The notes beneath the pieces are model-generated. The model did not search any database and had not been told where the DNA came from. It was given only the letters and a program-made list of their open reading frames with translations. A stretch of DNA of 6,455 nt. Source: Gammaproteobacteria bacterium (lineage in GTDB: Bacteria > Pseudomonadota > Gammaproteobacteria > UWMA-0217). Numbering within the stretch: the stretch's first letter is position 1; every line of letters begins with the position of its first letter. The translations under genes were made by a program, and so were the position numbers. This document shows positions 5,134-6,455 of the stretch, in pieces. The DNA is taken from assembly GCA_027031685.1 (NCBI GenBank), contig JALVPS010000099.1, positions 1 through 6,455 of the forward strand. The letters run 5' to 3'.

Positions 5134-5480
5134 GGCCCGGTGAGCAGGGCGTCCACCTTGGCGGCGCAGATGAAGTCGTTCTCGGACAGGCCCCCCACGG
5201 TGTGGGTGGACCAGCGCACGGTGCAGCGGTTGTAGCCCACCTGCAGGTCGGGGTGGTGGTCGGCGCGGTGGGCGATCCAGGCCACGGCGTTGACGAAGGC
5301 CATGGTCTCGTGGAAGTCCATGAAACGGAATTCACGCTCGATGGCCCGGTCGTCGTCGGCCAGGGCCCAGGCGCTGTCCAGCAGCGGCAACAACTCGCCA
5401 ATGCGGCGGTCGTCCAGGGGCGGGGAGCCCGGCGCCACGGCGTGGCAGTGCCGGGCGGCGAGTTCGGCGGCGGTGGTCAT
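5130..5480 (-). CDS. phhB: Pterin-4a-carbinolamine dehydratase
   Basis: The enzyme dehydrates 4a-hydroxytetrahydropterin to quinonoid dihydropterin in the cytoplasm, recycling the cofactor of aromatic amino acid hydroxylases; some family members have been tied to molybdopterin enzymes instead. The 116-aa length is normal. The family signature is present: FRFMDFHETMAFVNAVAWIA (51-70), then HRADHHPDLQVGYNRCTVRW (71-90) and STHTVGGLSENDFICAAKVD (91-110). The catalytic histidines correspond to His75, His76 and His93. A GGGAGG ribosome binding site lies 5 nt before ATG 5480. It starts 13 nt after the cytochrome c stop and overlaps rsgA by 4 nt, so it sits inside the operon. No phenylalanine hydroxylase gene is visible here, so the physiological substrate is not evident from context. 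Confidence 0.93.
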   Translation of the reverse strand: MTTAAELAARHCHAVAPGSPPLDDRRIGELLPLLDSAWALADDDRAIEREFRFMDFHETMAFVNAVAWIAHRADHHPDLQVGYNRCTVRWSTHTVGGLSENDFICAAKVDALLTGP

Positions 5481-5493
5481 GGCGTCCTCCCGG

Positions 5494-5802
5494 TCACTTC
5501 TTCTTCGGGAACTTGTAGTACTGCTGGTTGAGGTATTCCACGACGTCGAGGATGTCGTCGTCGAACCACTTGAGGTTGAGATTGGTCTCGCAGCGGCGCA
5601 CCTGGCTCTCCAGCTGGGCCAGGTTGTGCACGCGGCGCTGGCTGCGGGTGTACAGCACGGAGCCGTCGCCGCCGGTCATGTTGCGGTGGCAGCCCACGCA
5701 GGTCTTCTCGTGCAGCTGCTTGCCATGGGCGGCATCGGCCGCCCAGGCGGGGCCGCCGACCAGGGCGGTGGTGAGGGTGAGCAGTATCGGGATAGGCTTC
5801 AT
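5494..5802 (-). CDS. Small periplasmic monohaem cytochrome c
   Basis: A 102-aa precursor has a Sec signal peptide (residues 1-21, MKPIPILLTL then a hydrophobic core and AWA before the predicted cut), leaving about 81 mature residues. One covalent haem site, CVGCH (35-39), lies 14 residues after the predicted cut; His39 is the proximal ligand. A class I cytochrome normally has its Met ligand some 40-60 residues later. Here the only Met after the haem motif is Met42, three residues away, so the sixth ligand is unclear; His59 and Cys71 are visible alternatives. The C-terminal half (WFDDDILDVVEYLNQQYY, 79-96) looks like the usual last helix of cytochrome c, and the tail is Lys-rich (KFPKKK). An AGGAG ribosome binding site lies 6 nt before the ATG. 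It is 34 nt after the protease gene and 13 nt before phhB. Electron partners are not identified. Confidence 0.9.
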   Translation of the reverse strand: MKPIPILLTLTTALVGGPAWAADAAHGKQLHEKTCVGCHRNMTGGDGSVLYTRSQRRVHNLAQLESQVRRCETNLNLKWFDDDILDVVEYLNQQYYKFPKKK

Positions 5803-5836
5803 GGTCGTCTCCTGCTGATGCGTGGAATACGGTGGG

Positions 5837-6455
5837 TCAGTGCCGGGCGCACTGCTCGAGATGGCGGATGCGCACCGGCGCGGGCGGGTGCGAATCGTGG
5901 AAGCCGGAATACAGGGGGTCGGGGGTGAGCGTGCTGGCGTTGTCGCGGTACAGGCGTACCAGGGCGCCGATCAGGTCGCGGGCGCTGGTCTGGCGGGCGG
6001 CGTAGCAGTCGGCCTGGAACTCGTGGCGGCGCGAATACCAGGCCATGAGCGGCTGCAGGAAGAAGGTGAACACCGGCGCCACCAGCACGAACAGCAGAAG
6101 GCCCAGGGGCAGGGCCGGCATGGCCACGCCCAGGCCGTGGTAGAAGGCCGGCTGGGGCAGCAGCCAGGCCAGCACGGCGAAGCCCAGCAGGCTGCTCACC
6201 GCGCTCAGCAGCAGGCCCTTCAGCACGTGCCGGTAGTGGTAGTGGCCCAGTTCGTGGGCCAGCACGGCCAGGGTCTCGTCGGGCGAGAGCGTCTCCAGCA
6301 GGGTGTCGAAGAAGACGATGCGCTTGTGGCGCCCCAGGCCCGTGAAATAGGCGTTGCCGTGGCCGGAGCGGCGCGAGCCGTCCATGACGTAGATGCCCCG
6401 GCTGTGGAAGCCGCTGCGCGCCAGCAGGTCCTCGATGGCCTGGCGCAGGCGGGCG
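5837..6455 (-). CDS. M48/Ste24-like membrane zinc metalloprotease (5' end outside window)
   Basis: Only the C-terminal 205 residues are present; the frame runs off the right edge. Numbering from the first complete codon, the zinc-binding HELGHYHYRH starts at about 67 (His67, Glu68, His71). The third zinc ligand is the Glu of HEFQAD (about 145). Between them are two hydrophobic stretches, about 76-100 and 114-136, giving the membrane hairpin typical of M48A (CAAX protease Ste24) members. The FFDTLLETLSPDETLAVLAH lead-in (about 48-67) is also characteristic. These enzymes cleave membrane or misfolded proteins at the inner membrane; the bacterial substrate is generally unknown. HtpX is related but usually shorter and differs in this lead-in. 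The gene is the first visible member of the left-facing operon and is followed 34 nt later by the cytochrome. Confidence 0.92.
   Translation of the reverse strand, partial: ARLRQAIEDLLARSGFHSRGIYVMDGSRRSGHGNAYFTGLGRHKRIVFFDTLLETLSPDETLAVLAHELGHYHYRHVLKGLLLSAVSSLLGFAVLAWLLPQPAFYHGLGVAMPALPLGLLLFVLVAPVFTFFLQPLMAWYSRRHEFQADCYAARQTSARDLIGALVRLYRDNASTLTPDPLYSGFHDSHPPAPVRIRHLEQCARH

Noticed and set aside
3964..5235. A 423-codon open frame on the plus strand opposite the antitoxin and rsgA
   Set aside because: It is rich in Gly, Ala, Val, His and Gln without domain motifs, typical of the antisense frame of GC-rich genes. The minus strand carries well-recognised RsgA, DUF433 and PCD motifs over the same bases.

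Overview
This GC-rich window reads as ordinary chromosome of a proteobacterium, most likely a gammaproteobacterium. The evidence is an RfaH-type NusG paralog, a UbiM-like ubiquinone hydroxylase, and a periplasmic c-type cytochrome next to RsgA and a pterin dehydratase. No taxon can be named from sequence alone. Coding density is high, and I see no CRISPR array, IS element, rRNA or tRNA.

Layout. Two genes point right: an rfaH homolog (163-672) and a ubiM-like FAD hydroxylase (782-1957). A well-formed -10 box precedes rfaH, and an ops-like GGTAGCG core lies in the predicted rfaH leader. All remaining genes point left and converge on ubiM. In transcription order from the right edge they are: an M48/Ste24-type membrane metalloprotease (partial), a small monohaem cytochrome c, a pterin-4a-carbinolamine dehydratase, the ribosome-maturation GTPase rsgA, a DUF433-type antitoxin, a 30-residue stump of its presumed PIN-like toxin, a TrpB2-type tryptophan synthase beta chain, and a small two-helix membrane protein. 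Gaps are 34 nt from protease to cytochrome and 13 nt from cytochrome to dehydratase. Dehydratase and rsgA overlap by ATGA, so these four genes look like one operon. The antitoxin and toxin stump overlap by TGATG. trpB2 has a plausible promoter of its own.

How the genes fit together. RfaH would control elongation of long surface-polysaccharide or similar operons elsewhere, and UbiM would hydroxylate a ubiquinone precursor. The left-facing operon mixes membrane proteolysis, periplasmic electron transfer, pterin recycling and 30S maturation, with no single obvious theme. TrpB2 is an orphan beta chain with no trpA beside it.

I do not find a clearly new multi-gene system. The points most worth a second look are the decayed toxin-antitoxin module with a perfect inverted repeat at its promoter/start, the Asn-to-His change in the G4 motif of RsgA, the cytochrome without the usual distal Met ligand, the ops-like element in the rfaH leader, and hairpins sitting on the stop codons of the convergent genes.
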